Assembly: GCA_018136815.1 (NCBI GenBank) | Contig: CM030931.1 | Location: forward strand, 9,300,989-9,364,988 | Reading direction: 5' to 3' | Source: Isochrysis galbana | Taxonomy: Eukaryota > Haptophyta > Isochrysidales > Isochrysidaceae | Length of the DNA stretch: 64,000 nucleotides | Made by a program: the position numbers and the translations under genes | Shown: positions 24,620-33,900 of the stretch, piece after piece | How the letters are laid out: each line of letters begins with the position of its first letter | Position numbering within the stretch: position 1 is the stretch's first letter | Notes under the pieces: model-generated | What the model saw: only the letters and a program-made list of their open reading frames with translations | Told to the model about the DNA's origin: nothing | The model's database searches: none

Positions 24620-27600
24620 TATGCCTTCCGTTCGTCTACAAGACCGGCCTGCGCGAGGAGGTTGGCAACTGCAGTAGCTACAGCGTCGGCTGCTCGTGCA
24701 AAGTTTGCCATTGAGGTGAGGACTAGCCTTTCGCGTTCGGGGCCGTCGGCTTCTGGCGCGAAGAAGCGAAGGAGCTCCTCGTACGAGGGCGCACGCTTGG
24801 CACATCCGGCAAAGATGGACTGCATCAGCCAGCCATGGTAGGGCAACAATGCCGCATCGTACGCATCGCGCATCGCTCGACTCAGTCTCTCGTTAGCGGC
24901 AACAGGTGACATTGACGCTCCACCCTCGCAGATGCCGCGCATGAGCAAGCTAGTGAAGCGAAGAGAGCGGCTAAGCCATGTAAGACCAATTGCCGCAGAT
25001 GGGTCAGCTAGCGCTACTGTCATCGCAGGGGGCGAGCGTGGAGTCCTGAGCCAAGTACTGCGTGCCGGGGAGTCCGCTACTGCGCAAGCCTCCACGGGTG
25101 ATCCCACTGCGGGGAATGGCAAAGCTGTTTGGCATTCATCGCGGATAGGAGTGCAATTCGTGGACGAGCCACCGCCAGTCGAATGGATCCCACTTGAGAC
25201 CTCGTATGCAAGGAGCTGCTCCACCGACATTCGACGGTTGCCGTTGCCTCTGTGCTCACTTTCCGAGCCGGTGTCACGGTTTTCACGAGCAATAGCAGCT
25301 TCGAGCCCTCCCCGCACCTTGCGGATATTGCGCGCGTCGTTTTGGACTGCCAAAGCCAGCGACGCCCCAAACTGCTTGAGTGGGCGGACAAGCCCTACCT
25401 CGAGGGCGGCAAGAAGTTCCTCAACGTCAATGTCTCGAGCGTCGGCAGTAGTCAAGTCTGACGACACGATGATGCTAAGCTGTTTGGCGTTTGCACGAGA
25501 GGACAGCCTCGTGTCATTCCTTGGAACGTGTTTGTGGACGTGCTCGTCATTGCAGCACGGATTGTGGAAGCTAACTTTGATAGCTTCCGACGTTCCTTCC
25601 TCGGTGTCTTCATTACCGCTCTGAGCTTGGACGCAAGGTGCGCTCAAGTATACGCCCTTCGCAGGCTCAGCTTGCCTGCCATGTCTTAGCAGACGTTTGA
25701 ACGCCTCAGTGCCTACGTCTAAGAGCGTGCCTCTCCTTGCCTCCGACATTTCGGAGAGTTCTTTGCTCGCTTCATGTCGCGTGTCCTTGTAGCTAGTCGA
25801 ATCCCTTCCCCGCTGAACTCGACTTTCCCCGGTCAAGTTGGCCAGCTGGTCCCCCGTCCCCTGTGTGTCAGTAGCCCGCTCATGCGCCCGCTTCACGCAG
25901 GTGGCGTCTGTCTTTAGCACTCCAATGTCAACAAGAGCTGCCCATTCGCTGGCACGTACACGAGACAGAATGGCATGGAGAATCCGTTCACCAGTGACAA
26001 GCAATGTGCCCACAAATCTTTTGATAGCTCCGGCAGACTCAGCATCGCCACCGGTTGCGAGAGCCCCTGTGTAGAAGGAGAGCATGCCAATCATAGCCCT
26101 TTGAAGCGAGAAGAAGAACACAGCGATGGCCGCGGCGAGGAGGGCGAGCATCTCAAAGTAGAAGCCGTGCTTGCCATCAAGCCCGGACAGCTGTCGCCTC
26201 GCATTCCCTAGCAACGAAGTGGTCACATAATGTAGACGATTCATTATGCCGATGTGGGTGGCCTCCCAGCGGGAGATCTGCCGCCGCACGCGATGTGTGT
26301 CGAGATGCGTCGCTCTCCCCAAGTTCGAAGGAGTTTCGGAGCATCCGGTATCAAACTGTGCTTTGGGGATGCATGGTGGTGGGTGCACGTGGGCGGAAGG
26401 TGATTGGGCGATATCGCCACCGTCACCTCCCAACGGCACTAAACGTGTGGAATGCGCGTCTACACCGATGGCATTGGCCTTCACGCCAACCCCCTGAATT
26501 ACCTCAGGGAGTGGTATGTGGGAGCTTTTGTTGGTCTCGTCATCTAAGCAATCAGCTACACCATTCGCTGACCGTGCGAAAGGAACCCGTACGCTATCAA
26601 TTGCCACATCAACATGCGTTGAAGGGCGGCCAATCAGAGGTGCTTGACGCACCTCCTCCGGCTCCAACTCTGCATCACAGGTTTTACCCCGGTCGAAGGC
26701 AGTATCCTTTGGAAGACCTCGAGGCGTGATATCGATTGTATCGCCACGCGCACTCCTAGTCCGATTCGCCTCAATGGGATACAACCACCGTGTTCCCGTC
26801 TTGTGGCTGACTGCATGACTAGCTGCTGATGGCGGTCTGTTGCAACGATGCGTTGCAAAAAGTCGGGATACAGCCATTCGCGCTTCCACTACTGCATCGG
26901 TGGAAACAGAGACCGTGGGATCGGCTGCAGAGGATGTGCTGCTGCTCTTCGCTTCTGCAGAGGGCTCGAGGCATTTGGGCAAGATGCTCTCTGTTGTCGT
27001 GATACACTGGTGCGCATAGGCTTGAGACCCTTGCCGCGGAAAGAGACGAAAAAGCAGTGCGCTAAGCCATGCCTCTAGAGCCGCCCCTCGTCGCAGCAAC
27101 TTCACGCGAGTGTGACATCCCGGCGGATACTTTCCCGGGAAAGGGGGTAGACGGGAGGCGAGAGACGGGCAGAGTGCCCGGAGCTTGCTGGCGAGCTCCA
27201 GCATTTCTGAGTAGCGAAGGGCAATGAACTGTGGAAATTCAGCGCGTGTACCTATGCGTTGAGATTCAGCGCAAGCACGACGCGTGTCAGCTTCCCTGCT
27301 GTCGCCTGTTAAGCCGGAGCGTCCGGGTTGCTCTCGTGCAGGGCCGTGGTTCCGGACAATTTGCTGTAAATTGCTCGTGTGCGCATCGGTCAAGACGGGC
27401 GGCCTCTGCACGAGGTGTGTCGAGTTGGTCGGGAGGGAGAAGACAAAGTACGTAAGGCCAAGTGTGGAGGATGGCGTCACTACACTCTTTCCCTCAGCTC
27501 GCTCAGCGTGGGCGGCGGAGGTGAGGCAGAGGCTGCCTCTCTCGCGCCTCACGCAGAGCAGCCTGGCACGAGCTGACTCGGGCGGGAGCCGTGAGTTAGG

Positions 27601-27846
27601 CGTGCGGGGCGATAAGGCCCATGATCCGTGTCCCATCGGCCGAGCCTGAGTGGCCCTGTCCCTCGCTCGAGAGCGAGAAGAGCACAGGGCGGAAAGAGGG
27701 GAGAGGAGGAGGGAGCACGGCCGCGCCCGCGCTCTGCAAGCCCGACCGAGAGATTCTCTATTTGAGACGAGTACTTTACGTAAAAAGTCATCGATGTGTG
27801 AGAGGAGAAGAACGGATGGCTCGCTCGCGCGCTGTACGTCAGTCAT
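24619..27846 (-). CDS. PX and GLTP domain lipid-binding membrane protein
   Basis: Predicted phosphoinositide-targeted lipid-transfer protein. The frame is open from the ATG at 27846 to the stop at 24619 (1075 residues). A splice acceptor at 27251 and a weakly protein-like first part mean the first ~200 residues may include introns. The PX signature lies near residues 200-265: ALRYSEMLELASKLRALCP, LPPFPGK, RRGAALEAWLSALL. A hydrophobic helix, FEMLALLAAAIAVFFFSL, is near residue 570 and could anchor the protein in a membrane. The C-terminal ~260 residues are a GLTP fold: LVRPLKQFGASLA, NDARNIRKV, IGLTWLSRSLRF, LLPYHGWLMQSIF. The Asn, Lys, Trp and His that contact lipid head groups in GLTP are kept. 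The position of the usual Asp appears to be Asn with an Asp next to it. The middle is disordered. The combination with PX is uncommon as far as I know. Confidence 0.75.
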   Translation of the reverse strand: MTDVQRASEPSVLLLSHIDDFLRKVLVSNRESLGRACRARARPCSLLLSPLSALCSSRSRARDRATQARPMGHGSWALSPRTPNSRLPPESARARLLCVRRERGSLCLTSAAHAERAEGKSVVTPSSTLGLTYFVFSLPTNSTHLVQRPPVLTDAHTSNLQQIVRNHGPAREQPGRSGLTGDSREADTRRACAESQRIGTRAEFPQFIALRYSEMLELASKLRALCPSLASRLPPFPGKYPPGCHTRVKLLRRGAALEAWLSALLFRLFPRQGSQAYAHQCITTTESILPKCLEPSAEAKSSSTSSAADPTVSVSTDAVVEARMAVSRLFATHRCNRPPSAASHAVSHKTGTRWLYPIEANRTRSARGDTIDITPRGLPKDTAFDRGKTCDAELEPEEVRQAPLIGRPSTHVDVAIDSVRVPFARSANGVADCLDDETNKSSHIPLPEVIQGVGVKANAIGVDAHSTRLVPLGGDGGDIAQSPSAHVHPPPCIPKAQFDTGCSETPSNLGRATHLDTHRVRRQISRWEATHIGIMNRLHYVTTSLLGNARRQLSGLDGKHGFYFEMLALLAAAIAVFFFSLQRAMIGMLSFYTGALATGGDAESAGAIKRFVGTLLVTGERILHAILSRVRASEWAALVDIGVLKTDATCVKRAHERATDTQGTGDQLANLTGESRVQRGRDSTSYKDTRHEASKELSEMSEARRGTLLDVGTEAFKRLLRHGRQAEPAKGVYLSAPCVQAQSGNEDTEEGTSEAIKVSFHNPCCNDEHVHKHVPRNDTRLSSRANAKQLSIIVSSDLTTADARDIDVEELLAALEVGLVRPLKQFGASLALAVQNDARNIRKVRGGLEAAIARENRDTGSESEHRGNGNRRMSVEQLLAYEVSSGIHSTGGGSSTNCTPIRDECQTALPFPAVGSPVEACAVADSPARSTWLRTPRSPPAMTVALADPSAAIGLTWLSRSLRFTSLLMRGICEGGASMSPVAANERLSRAMRDAYDAALLPYHGWLMQSIFAGCAKRAPSYEELLRFFAPEADGPERERLVLTSMANFARAADAVATAVANLLAQAGLVDERKA

Positions 27847-27849
27847 CAA

Positions 27850-28512
27850 AGACGAGACAAATCTCTAGTAGGAGTACTCGTTATCTCGTTATACATCTTA
27901 GAGAGATATCTCGTGTCTTCCGTCGCCTCTCCGTGGGAAAAAAAAACATCGGAAGATTCAGGGCTACACACCTACAGTACCTCCCCACTGTCATCGCCCT
28001 TACTTTACATCCCTTCGCTCCATTGCCTTCCCTTCCCCCCTTCCCCCTTCTTTCCTTTGTCTTTGGCTTCCGGGGATCGGCCGAGGTGCGCGACCTTGGG
28101 CCCGGGTCAGTGGGTGGGGTCCGGGCAGGCCTCTTGCCTCTTGGTTGTGTCTTGTCGCTTGTCGTCGCATCTTCGCTTTTGGCTTTTGGCTTTTGGTACT
28201 CTTATGGGTGCCGTGTGCCGTGTGCGGCTGTGTTACTCAGCATGTTTTTGTGTCCTTGTCGAATAGGGGATAAAAAAACATCTGAATGAAGATTCCGCGG
28301 GCTTGGGCTAAGGGCTAGCATCTACTAAGCCCAGGTAATACAGGTACCTCTACCTCTGCTACCTCTCTAACGACATCGCCCTTATCCCTTATTTCCCGTC
28401 TCCCACCTCTTCCTCTTCCCTTCCCCCCATCATTCCTTTTTCTTCGGTATCCGGGGTCCGGCCAAGGTGCGCTACCTTGGCCCTGGTGCCTGGTTCAGAG
28501 TTCAGAATGTAG
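27850..28512. repeat. Gene-less stretch with two diverged copies of a retroelement-type repeat
   Basis: 27945-28125 and 28268-28490 share AAAAAAACATC, GTACCTC(C/T), ACATCGCCCTTA, CTTCCCTTCCCCCC, then TCTTTGGCTTCCGGGG / TCTTCGGTATCCGGGG, AGGTGCGC, ACCTTGG. The same unit occurs at 24236. They look like tandem, diverged termini or leaders of one element family; no coding sequence is seen. Confidence 0.55.
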
Positions 28513-28562
28513 TTTCTGGCTGATCACCCCATGACTCTTTCTGGCTGATCACCCCATGACTC
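28513..28562 (+). repeat. Perfect 25-bp tandem duplication
   Basis: TTTCTGGCTGATCACCCCAT plus GACTC occurs twice with no gap at 28513-28537 and 28538-28562. Confidence 0.9.
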
Positions 28563-28573
28563 GCGTGGACGCT

Positions 28574-28595
28574 CGACTTAAGTTAACTTAAGTCG
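28574..28595. repeat. Perfect 22-bp palindrome
   Basis: CGACTTAAGTT is followed directly by its reverse complement, giving an uninterrupted 22-bp palindrome just before a 10-G run. It could extrude as a cruciform or be a dyad binding site; there is no gene within several hundred bases on either side. Confidence 0.9.
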
Positions 28596-29640
28596 GGGGG
28601 GGGGGCGTTGCATCCATAGTATTTTACACTCTATGCGGATGCGGTGCTTCTATCAATGTGTAGTGTGTGAGAAAATTGAGTGATTTTTGTTTCACCAATG
28701 AGTTGTTCGGAAGCCTCGCCGCATTGCACGCCGAATTTGTTTGGTTGTCCTTATTTGTTTCACTGATTTGTTTGTGTCGCATTCGCGAATCGACACTCGT
28801 TAGGCTTCGCTCTTCTCCTCGTCGTTCGGCATTTATCGTTATAATTCTCTCGTTCTCGTTCTCGGTCAAAAGCTTCGCTTGGACGCATGGGATCTTGGGT
28901 AGTGGAGCGCCCTCTCTCTTTCCCTCGAAGAGAAGGGAAGTTTCCCCACCCTTCTTCCACCTAGGCGCCTCGCAAATAGGTTTAATTCGCTATCTTCTCC
29001 GCGTTTCTCTATCTACTTCAGTGATTGCAATCAGGTTTAATTTGCAATCTCTTCGCATCTCCCCCTTAGGCACACCGCACTTCTCTCGTCTTATTCGGTA
29101 AGTCTCTTGGTTGGAATACTGTGCGGCAGGATTGCCCCTCGTTTCCGTTATGGTGCGATTCCCCTTCCAGACGGGATCGCCGACAGATCGCCTTCTGATC
29201 GTCGTCCGTCGTCGTCTGGCCGGAGTGTTTGGGTTTGATTTCAGTCGAGTTATGTGAGAAAGTAGGCGCCTTGCCTTCATTCGGTGCCAGTTTTTTTTTG
29301 TTGTAAAACGTTTCGATTGTTGAATCCCGGCTACCGCTACCGCCCCCCGACAATCACCAGGGCGTTTCCTCCACGAAGTCTATGCCCAGCTGTCGGAACA
29401 GGTTCGCGATGCGCTCCCGTTGAGGAGGGCCGATACTACATACGCGTGCCCGTCCCATTGCCAGCTGAGGCGGCAATCGACGAGTAGATTGGAAAGCACG
29501 ACCAGGAGAATCGCTTCCATGAGCAATTGATGCCCTCCGAGTCGGTCACCCCCTGGTTGCGCTTGCGCTTGAAGCGCTCTTCGTGTGGGGCATTGGAGTG
29601 AGCGTCTGATGCAGCGCTGGTGGGCATGGCCGTCCGAACT
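28596..29640. other. Gene-less interval containing the second copy of the 1-60 repeat
   Basis: The 28846-28908 segment repeats the start of the window. The rest holds T-rich, AT-richer sequence with short direct repeats (CAGGTTTAAT / AGGTTTAATTTGCAATC around 28978 and 29030). A 63-residue minus-strand frame, 29436-29627, and an adjoining frame have a faint protein-like look but no identifiable domain. Confidence 0.45.
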
Positions 29641-29644
29641 TTTT

Positions 29645-30180
29645 AGATTTGGGGCGAAAGCAGGGGAGAGGCGGAGGGGCGGAGGGGGCGGAGGGGCGGA
29701 GGGGGCGGAGGGGGCGGAGGGGCGGAGGGGGCGGGCGGAGAGAAGTCGACGGACGGAGGGGGCGGGCGGAGAGAAGTCGACGGACGGAGAGTCGACGGAG
29801 CAGGGAGAGCGGGGGAGGAGAGCGAGAGCGAGGGCGAGGGCGAGAGGAGGAGAGCGAGAGCAGCGAGGAGAGCGAGGAGAGCGAGAGCGAGGAGGAGAGC
29901 GAGAGGGGAGCGAGGAAGGGAGCGAGGAGCGGGCGGAGAGAAGTCGACGGACGGAGGGGGCGGGCGGAGAGTCGACGGACGGAGAGTCGACGGAGCAGGG
30001 AGAGCGGGGGAGGAGAGCGAGAGCGAGGGCGAGGGCGAGAGCGAGGGAGAGAGCGAGGAGAGCGAGAGCGAGGAGGAGAGCGAGAGCAGCGAGGAGAGCG
30101 AGGAGAGCGAGAGCGAGGAGGAGAGCGAGAGGGGAGCGAGGAGGGGAGCGAGGAGGGGAGCGAGGGAAGGCGCGCGGTTT
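29645..30180 (+). repeat. GA-rich minisatellite with higher-order duplication
   Basis: Begins with GAGGGGCGGAGGGGGCG units, then GCGAGAGCGAG-type units. A block of about 100 bp (GGGCGGAGAGAAGTCGACGG ... GAGCAGGGAGAGCGGGGGAG) occurs at about 29750-29850 and again at 29930-30040, so the array carries a longer-range duplication. Long Arg/Ser/Glu-rich open frames on both strands are artefacts of this composition. Confidence 0.85.
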
Positions 30181-30247
30181 TCGACAGGGCGCGGCTGGAA
30201 CTTCGAAACCCGCACACTCCTGCCTCTCCTCGCTCTCTTCCTCCTTG

Positions 30248-30387
30248 TTCAAGAACCGCGCGCCTCCTTCAAAACCCGCGCGCCTCTTTCAAAACCCGCG
30301 CGCCTCTTTCAAAACCCGCGCGCCTCTTTCAAAACCCGCGCGCCTCTTTCAAAACCCGCGCGCCTCCTTCAAAACCCGCGCGCCTCC
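30248..30387 (+). repeat. 20-bp tandem repeat, exactly seven units
   Basis: Seven head-to-tail units of TTCAAAACCCGCGCGCCTCT with an exact 20-bp period; the first unit has AAGAACC and some units end in C instead of T. There are no spacers, so it is not a CRISPR array. Confidence 0.95.
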
Positions 30388-30649
30388 GGCAAGGCACATT
30401 TTTCTTTTCCCCTTGCCGCACCCGCGACCAATAGCAATTTGCTTTTTTTTTAAAAAAAACTCTTTCGTGCTAGGCGCCCGCGGTTTGGGGGGACAAGGAG
30501 GAACGGCGAAACGGCGGGCAGGCGGAGTGGCGCGGGGGGGGGGGCGTCACTTGGTGGTGGTGTTGCGTTGTGTTGCGCTACTGAGCAGCCGCGCTGCTCG
30601 GCGCGCTGTTCCTCGAGCCGTGACCGCTCGGCGGGCGGGCTGCACGAGC
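30388..30649. other. Gene-less interval between tandem arrays
   Basis: Contains T8/A8 runs near 30444-30460 and a G run at 30534-30543. No coding signal. Confidence 0.4.
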
Positions 30650-31285
30650 GTGCGCCATTCCCCAGAAAGCTGTTTGGTTCCCCGCCCTCCCCCCTCGCGC
30701 GGAACGTTGTCAGATTGGGAGGAGGTCCCCTACGTGGTGTTCTTTTTGTTGTAAACGCCCACTTGCCACTTGTACATGGGATTATTGAAATCTGACCACT
30801 TTCCGCGGGAGGGTAGGGGGGGGGGGATCAACAACTTTCTGGGGTCGATGCACCACTTGGGGAGGAGGGCTGCGCGAGCGTGCGGCATTCCCCAGAAAGT
30901 TGTTTGGTTCCCCCCCTACCCCCTCACGCGGAAAGTTGTCAGATTTCGCCTACAAGAAAACCTCCCCGGGTGGCGGGGGTAGGGGCTAATCTGACAACGT
31001 TCCGCGCAGAGGGGTAGGGGGGGAAATCAACAACTTTCTGGGGTCGATGCACCACTTGGGGAGGAGGGCTCCACGAGCGTGCGGCATTCCCCAGAAAGTT
31101 GTTTGGTTCCCCCCCTACCCCCTCGCGCGGAACGTTGTCAGACTGGACGGAGGTCCCCTACGTGGTGTTCTTTTTGTTGTAAACGCCCACTTGTACATGG
31201 GATTGAAATCTGACAACGTTCCGCGTAGAGGGGTAGGGGGGGAAAACAACAACTTTCTGGGGTCGATGCACCACTTGGGGAGGAG
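30650..31285. repeat. Array of three long hairpins with ~54-bp inverted arms
   Basis: An arm (CCCCAGAAAGTTGTTTGGTT .. CCCCTACCCCCTCGCGCGGA .. ACGTTGTCAGA) at about 30662-30714, 30890-30943 and 31089-31142 alternates with its reverse complement at about 30790-30843, 30988-31042 and 31208-31262. Each pair encloses a 45-75-bp centre. Centres 1 and 3 are near-identical (AGGTCCCCTACGTGGTGTTC); centre 2 differs. Pairs are joined by a conserved spacer, GGTCGATGCACCACTTGGGG, AGGAGGGCT, CGAGCGTGCGGCATT. This looks like three tandem MITE-like foldback units of ~200 bp ending immediately before the LRR reading frame. Confidence 0.9.
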
Positions 31286-33010
31286 CATCGCCGCGAGCAA
31301 CATCGCCATGAACAGCGCGTTCGCACACCCGAGGGAGCCCTCATCGTGCGCAATCTCGATGGCCATCCTTCCGGAGTAGTGAGCGCACTACAAATATTCG
31401 ATCAGCACCACCCACACGAGTGTGAACTTGAAATCACAAACACCAACATCCATTTGTTGAACCGGCCATGTCAACGTGAGAATCTCCGTTTCCTTCCAAG
31501 CCCGGGAGGTCATCCCTTCCGGTTGAAAATTAACACATCGGATGCACGCATATGGAGTCACGTATCCAAGCGACCCATTCGCGTATCCAGTCTCTGGGTC
31601 TTGCAAAATCACAATGAGCATCTGCGGAAACTACAGAAGGTCAACCTGATGGGCCTGCACACTCTACAGCTTGGCCGGTTCGCCGAGGATCAAGTCGTGT
31701 CGCAAGCGGATCAGGTCATATCGCAAGAGGCGACCACCTTCATCAACTCCTACTGTGGAGCCAGGGTTCCCCTCAAGACTTTGATATTTCGGAACATAAG
31801 CGTATTCAGTGCGTTGCTACAAAATAGCAAATTGGATTGTCTCAAGAATCTCGTGCTTGTCTCCCGCCCACTGGATTCTAATAAAACGTGCGATTTTATC
31901 GAGGCCTTGCACAATGAGATAGTCGTAAAGAAAAACACTCGCACTCTGGGAAACCTTGAGAAGCTCGTCCTCAACACCGTCAGTATTGGCGAGGACATAC
32001 GCATGTTGAAGGATTGTATAATCGAGGGGCAGATGAAGACGACGCTGAAAGAGCTCAATCTCAATGACAACGGTATAGACGACAGGGGCCTCGTCGAGGC
32101 GTTATCAGACGCCCTCGGGGCCGCTGCAATCGAAAAGCTCCACCTTCGACTCAATGCACTAGGAGATTTCGTCCCATTGTTGCCTCCTTCATTGAAGGTC
32201 CTCAATCTGAGATCGTGCGGCATAACCAATCCTGGGATGGAGAAGCTGATAACTAACGCCCAAAGGGCAAGTCTGACGGAACTTGATATAAGTAATAATG
32301 AGTTCGATTGGAGAGGCATGTGTCAATTCATGAAATACGCACACCACCTCTCCGAGCTAAAGACACTGTCCATATCGGAAAACAATCTAGGTCGGCAAGG
32401 GCTGCAAGCATTCGCATCGAAAGTGAACGAACTCCAGAATCTGTCCCATCTCTATGTGTCAGATATTGCTTATCGTGTGTCAGATGTTGCTCATCGTGCT
32501 CACGACATCAAGGAAATTTGTGAGCGCATTAATCTCAAGAGTATTGAATTGGATCGTGTCAATGAAGACGAATTTAGGGTTCTTCATAAACACCTAGAAA
32601 AGTTAGATAGATTAATAATAAAAGTGTGTCTTACAACACATACACCCCTTTTAGCAGAGCTGTCGAATTTGAAGGAGTTGCACTTGGAACGTGCACACGC
32701 GTATCAGATTTTGAGGCTGTTGCCTAGATTGAAGGTGCCTACCCTTCGTGCGCGATCCTGTGGATTCACGGACAAACATATGGACGATCTGATCGCAATG
32801 CTCAGTGCGAATAAGACGCTCACGAAACTCGATTTGTCTCGAAACCAAGGTATCACAGATGGTGGATTTCAAATACTCGCGAACGCTGTTGGCGACGGAA
32901 GGCTCAAGCTGGATTCTCTGGTATTGGAGTGGACTGGAATCAAACAGGAGACGATGTCTCGTCATTCGACAAAACATCCATTCGTATGGAGTGAACGAGT
33001 ATTAGGGTGA
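31262..33010 (+). CDS. Leucine-rich-repeat protein (RNI-like), 5' end unresolved
   Basis: One frame is open from before 31262 to the TGA at 33008-33010. It has no ATG until 31649, although the sequence before that already looks coding, so the true start is lost, lies upstream across the hairpin array, or is in another exon. LRRs of the ribonuclease-inhibitor/cysteine-containing type recur every ~24-28 residues: LKELNLNDNGIDDRGLVEAL, LKVLNLRSCGITNPGMEKLI, LTELDISNNEFDWRGM, LKTLSISENNLGRQGLQAF and LTKLDLSRNQGITDGGF. No NACHT, kinase or membrane domain is in the frame. Base composition is clearly more AT-rich than the neighbouring genes (for example 32560-32640). Role is unknown; LRRs bind protein partners. 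Confidence 0.75.
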   Translation, partial: VDAPLGEEHRREQHRHEQRVRTPEGALIVRNLDGHPSGVVSALQIFDQHHPHECELEITNTNIHLLNRPCQRENLRFLPSPGGHPFRLKINTSDARIWSHVSKRPIRVSSLWVLQNHNEHLRKLQKVNLMGLHTLQLGRFAEDQVVSQADQVISQEATTFINSYCGARVPLKTLIFRNISVFSALLQNSKLDCLKNLVLVSRPLDSNKTCDFIEALHNEIVVKKNTRTLGNLEKLVLNTVSIGEDIRMLKDCIIEGQMKTTLKELNLNDNGIDDRGLVEALSDALGAAAIEKLHLRLNALGDFVPLLPPSLKVLNLRSCGITNPGMEKLITNAQRASLTELDISNNEFDWRGMCQFMKYAHHLSELKTLSISENNLGRQGLQAFASKVNELQNLSHLYVSDIAYRVSDVAHRAHDIKEICERINLKSIELDRVNEDEFRVLHKHLEKLDRLIIKVCLTTHTPLLAELSNLKELHLERAHAYQILRLLPRLKVPTLRARSCGFTDKHMDDLIAMLSANKTLTKLDLSRNQGITDGGFQILANAVGDGRLKLDSLVLEWTGIKQETMSRHSTKHPFVWSERVLG

Positions 33011-33590
33011 TGCTCGTAGCGGGCCATCATGAGGGGGAAGGGGGGGATGGCTCACGAGGGTCGGGTCGTCTTTCCGTCGGCGGGCTCTTCGCCGCTCCGT
33101 CGACTCTCCGCCCCTCCGCCCCTCCGCCCCTCCGCCTCGTAGCGTGTATGTCCGTGTGTTTTTGGTGCCTCCCCTGACGTGCCGAGGCGTACCCCTTGAT
33201 ACTCGGAGCGCTCTCCATGCGCCGTCACACCCAAGCGCTGACGCTACACCCCACCGTCTCTGACGCCCGACGTGACAAACCCCGCGCACACACACACACA
33301 CACGCCTAGCCACTTGACGTGGTCGGCTGACTCCGGCCGGTGTGCCTTCACCCGACCCAGGCGGGACGCCGCACGCACGCCGCCGGCGGCAGGGCGAGGT
33401 GGAGTTGGCTAGCGAGGTTGCTGCCGTCTCGGCCAAGCGGGAGGCCTCCTCAGGTTGCCGCGTTGGGGTTGTGGGAGGCAACCCCCTCTCAGGAATGCTC
33501 CTCTTCCGCTTGGTCAGCAAGGGCGGCTGCGCGCCCTTTCCAACCGGGTACCAAATGAAGGCAAACGACCTGTCGTGGGGCGAGAGTCGG
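33011..33590. other. Gene-less interval
   Basis: Contains CCCCTCCGCC repeats (33105-33135) complementary in style to the 29.7-kb satellite and a (CA)n run at about 33288-33302. Open frames on both strands are low-complexity. Confidence 0.4.
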
Positions 33591-33900
33591 AGTGTTTTCC
33601 TGGGTGTCTCTGTCCGTCGTCCTGTCGTTAGTCGTCATCCGTCGCTCTCGTTCTCGTCGTTCTCGCTCTCGTAACACTCGTACCCTACAGCCTCGCCTCT
33701 CCTCACCAGCCCCTGCCATCACAGCCCTCCTCTCATTCACCCTCGCCTCTCGCCGCTCGTTCCATGTCGCTCTCGCCGCCGTCCTCGCCCTCGCCCAAGC
33801 CCGTTTGCCCGCCTTCCTCTGCTGACGGGCTTTAGCCCGTCAGCACCTCCGAAGTCGTCTCCTCCGCCGCGCCTGCCGCCGGCATGCCTCCTTCCTCATT
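33591..33900 (+). mobile_element. Retroelement leader and possible gag-type start, copy 1
   Basis: The TCGTTCTCG-rich leader and the short peptide that follows resemble 50025-50300. In both an ATG (33763 here, 50183 there) opens a Ser/Pro-rich start: MSLSPPSSPSPKP here and MSAPSPRSASPKP there. Because the 50-kb copy is linked to repeat F, which elsewhere follows a gypsy integrase, this is probably the 5' end of an LTR-type element. It is not intact. Confidence 0.45.

Noticed and set aside
27849..27849. TTG upstream of the PX-GLTP ATG as the start
   Set aside because: Eukaryotic initiation at TTG is not expected; the next codon is ATG at 27846.
29380..29630. Minus-strand peptides near LLMEAILLVVLSNLLVDC as an F-box-like start of an LRR protein
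   Set aside because: Only a faint hydrophobic resemblance, a frame change is needed in the middle, and no continuation was found.
29380..30252. Long Arg/Ser/Pro-rich open frames on both strands resembling SR-type proteins
   Set aside because: They are produced by the GA-rich minisatellite; several frames are open at once and the peptides simply follow the repeat.
30248..30387. Regular 20-bp repeats as a CRISPR-like array
   Set aside because: No spacers between units and the context is a eukaryotic intron-bearing genome.
31346..31348. GTG as the start of the LRR protein
   Set aside because: Non-ATG starts are unlikely here and the frame is open further upstream, so the true 5' end is treated as unresolved.
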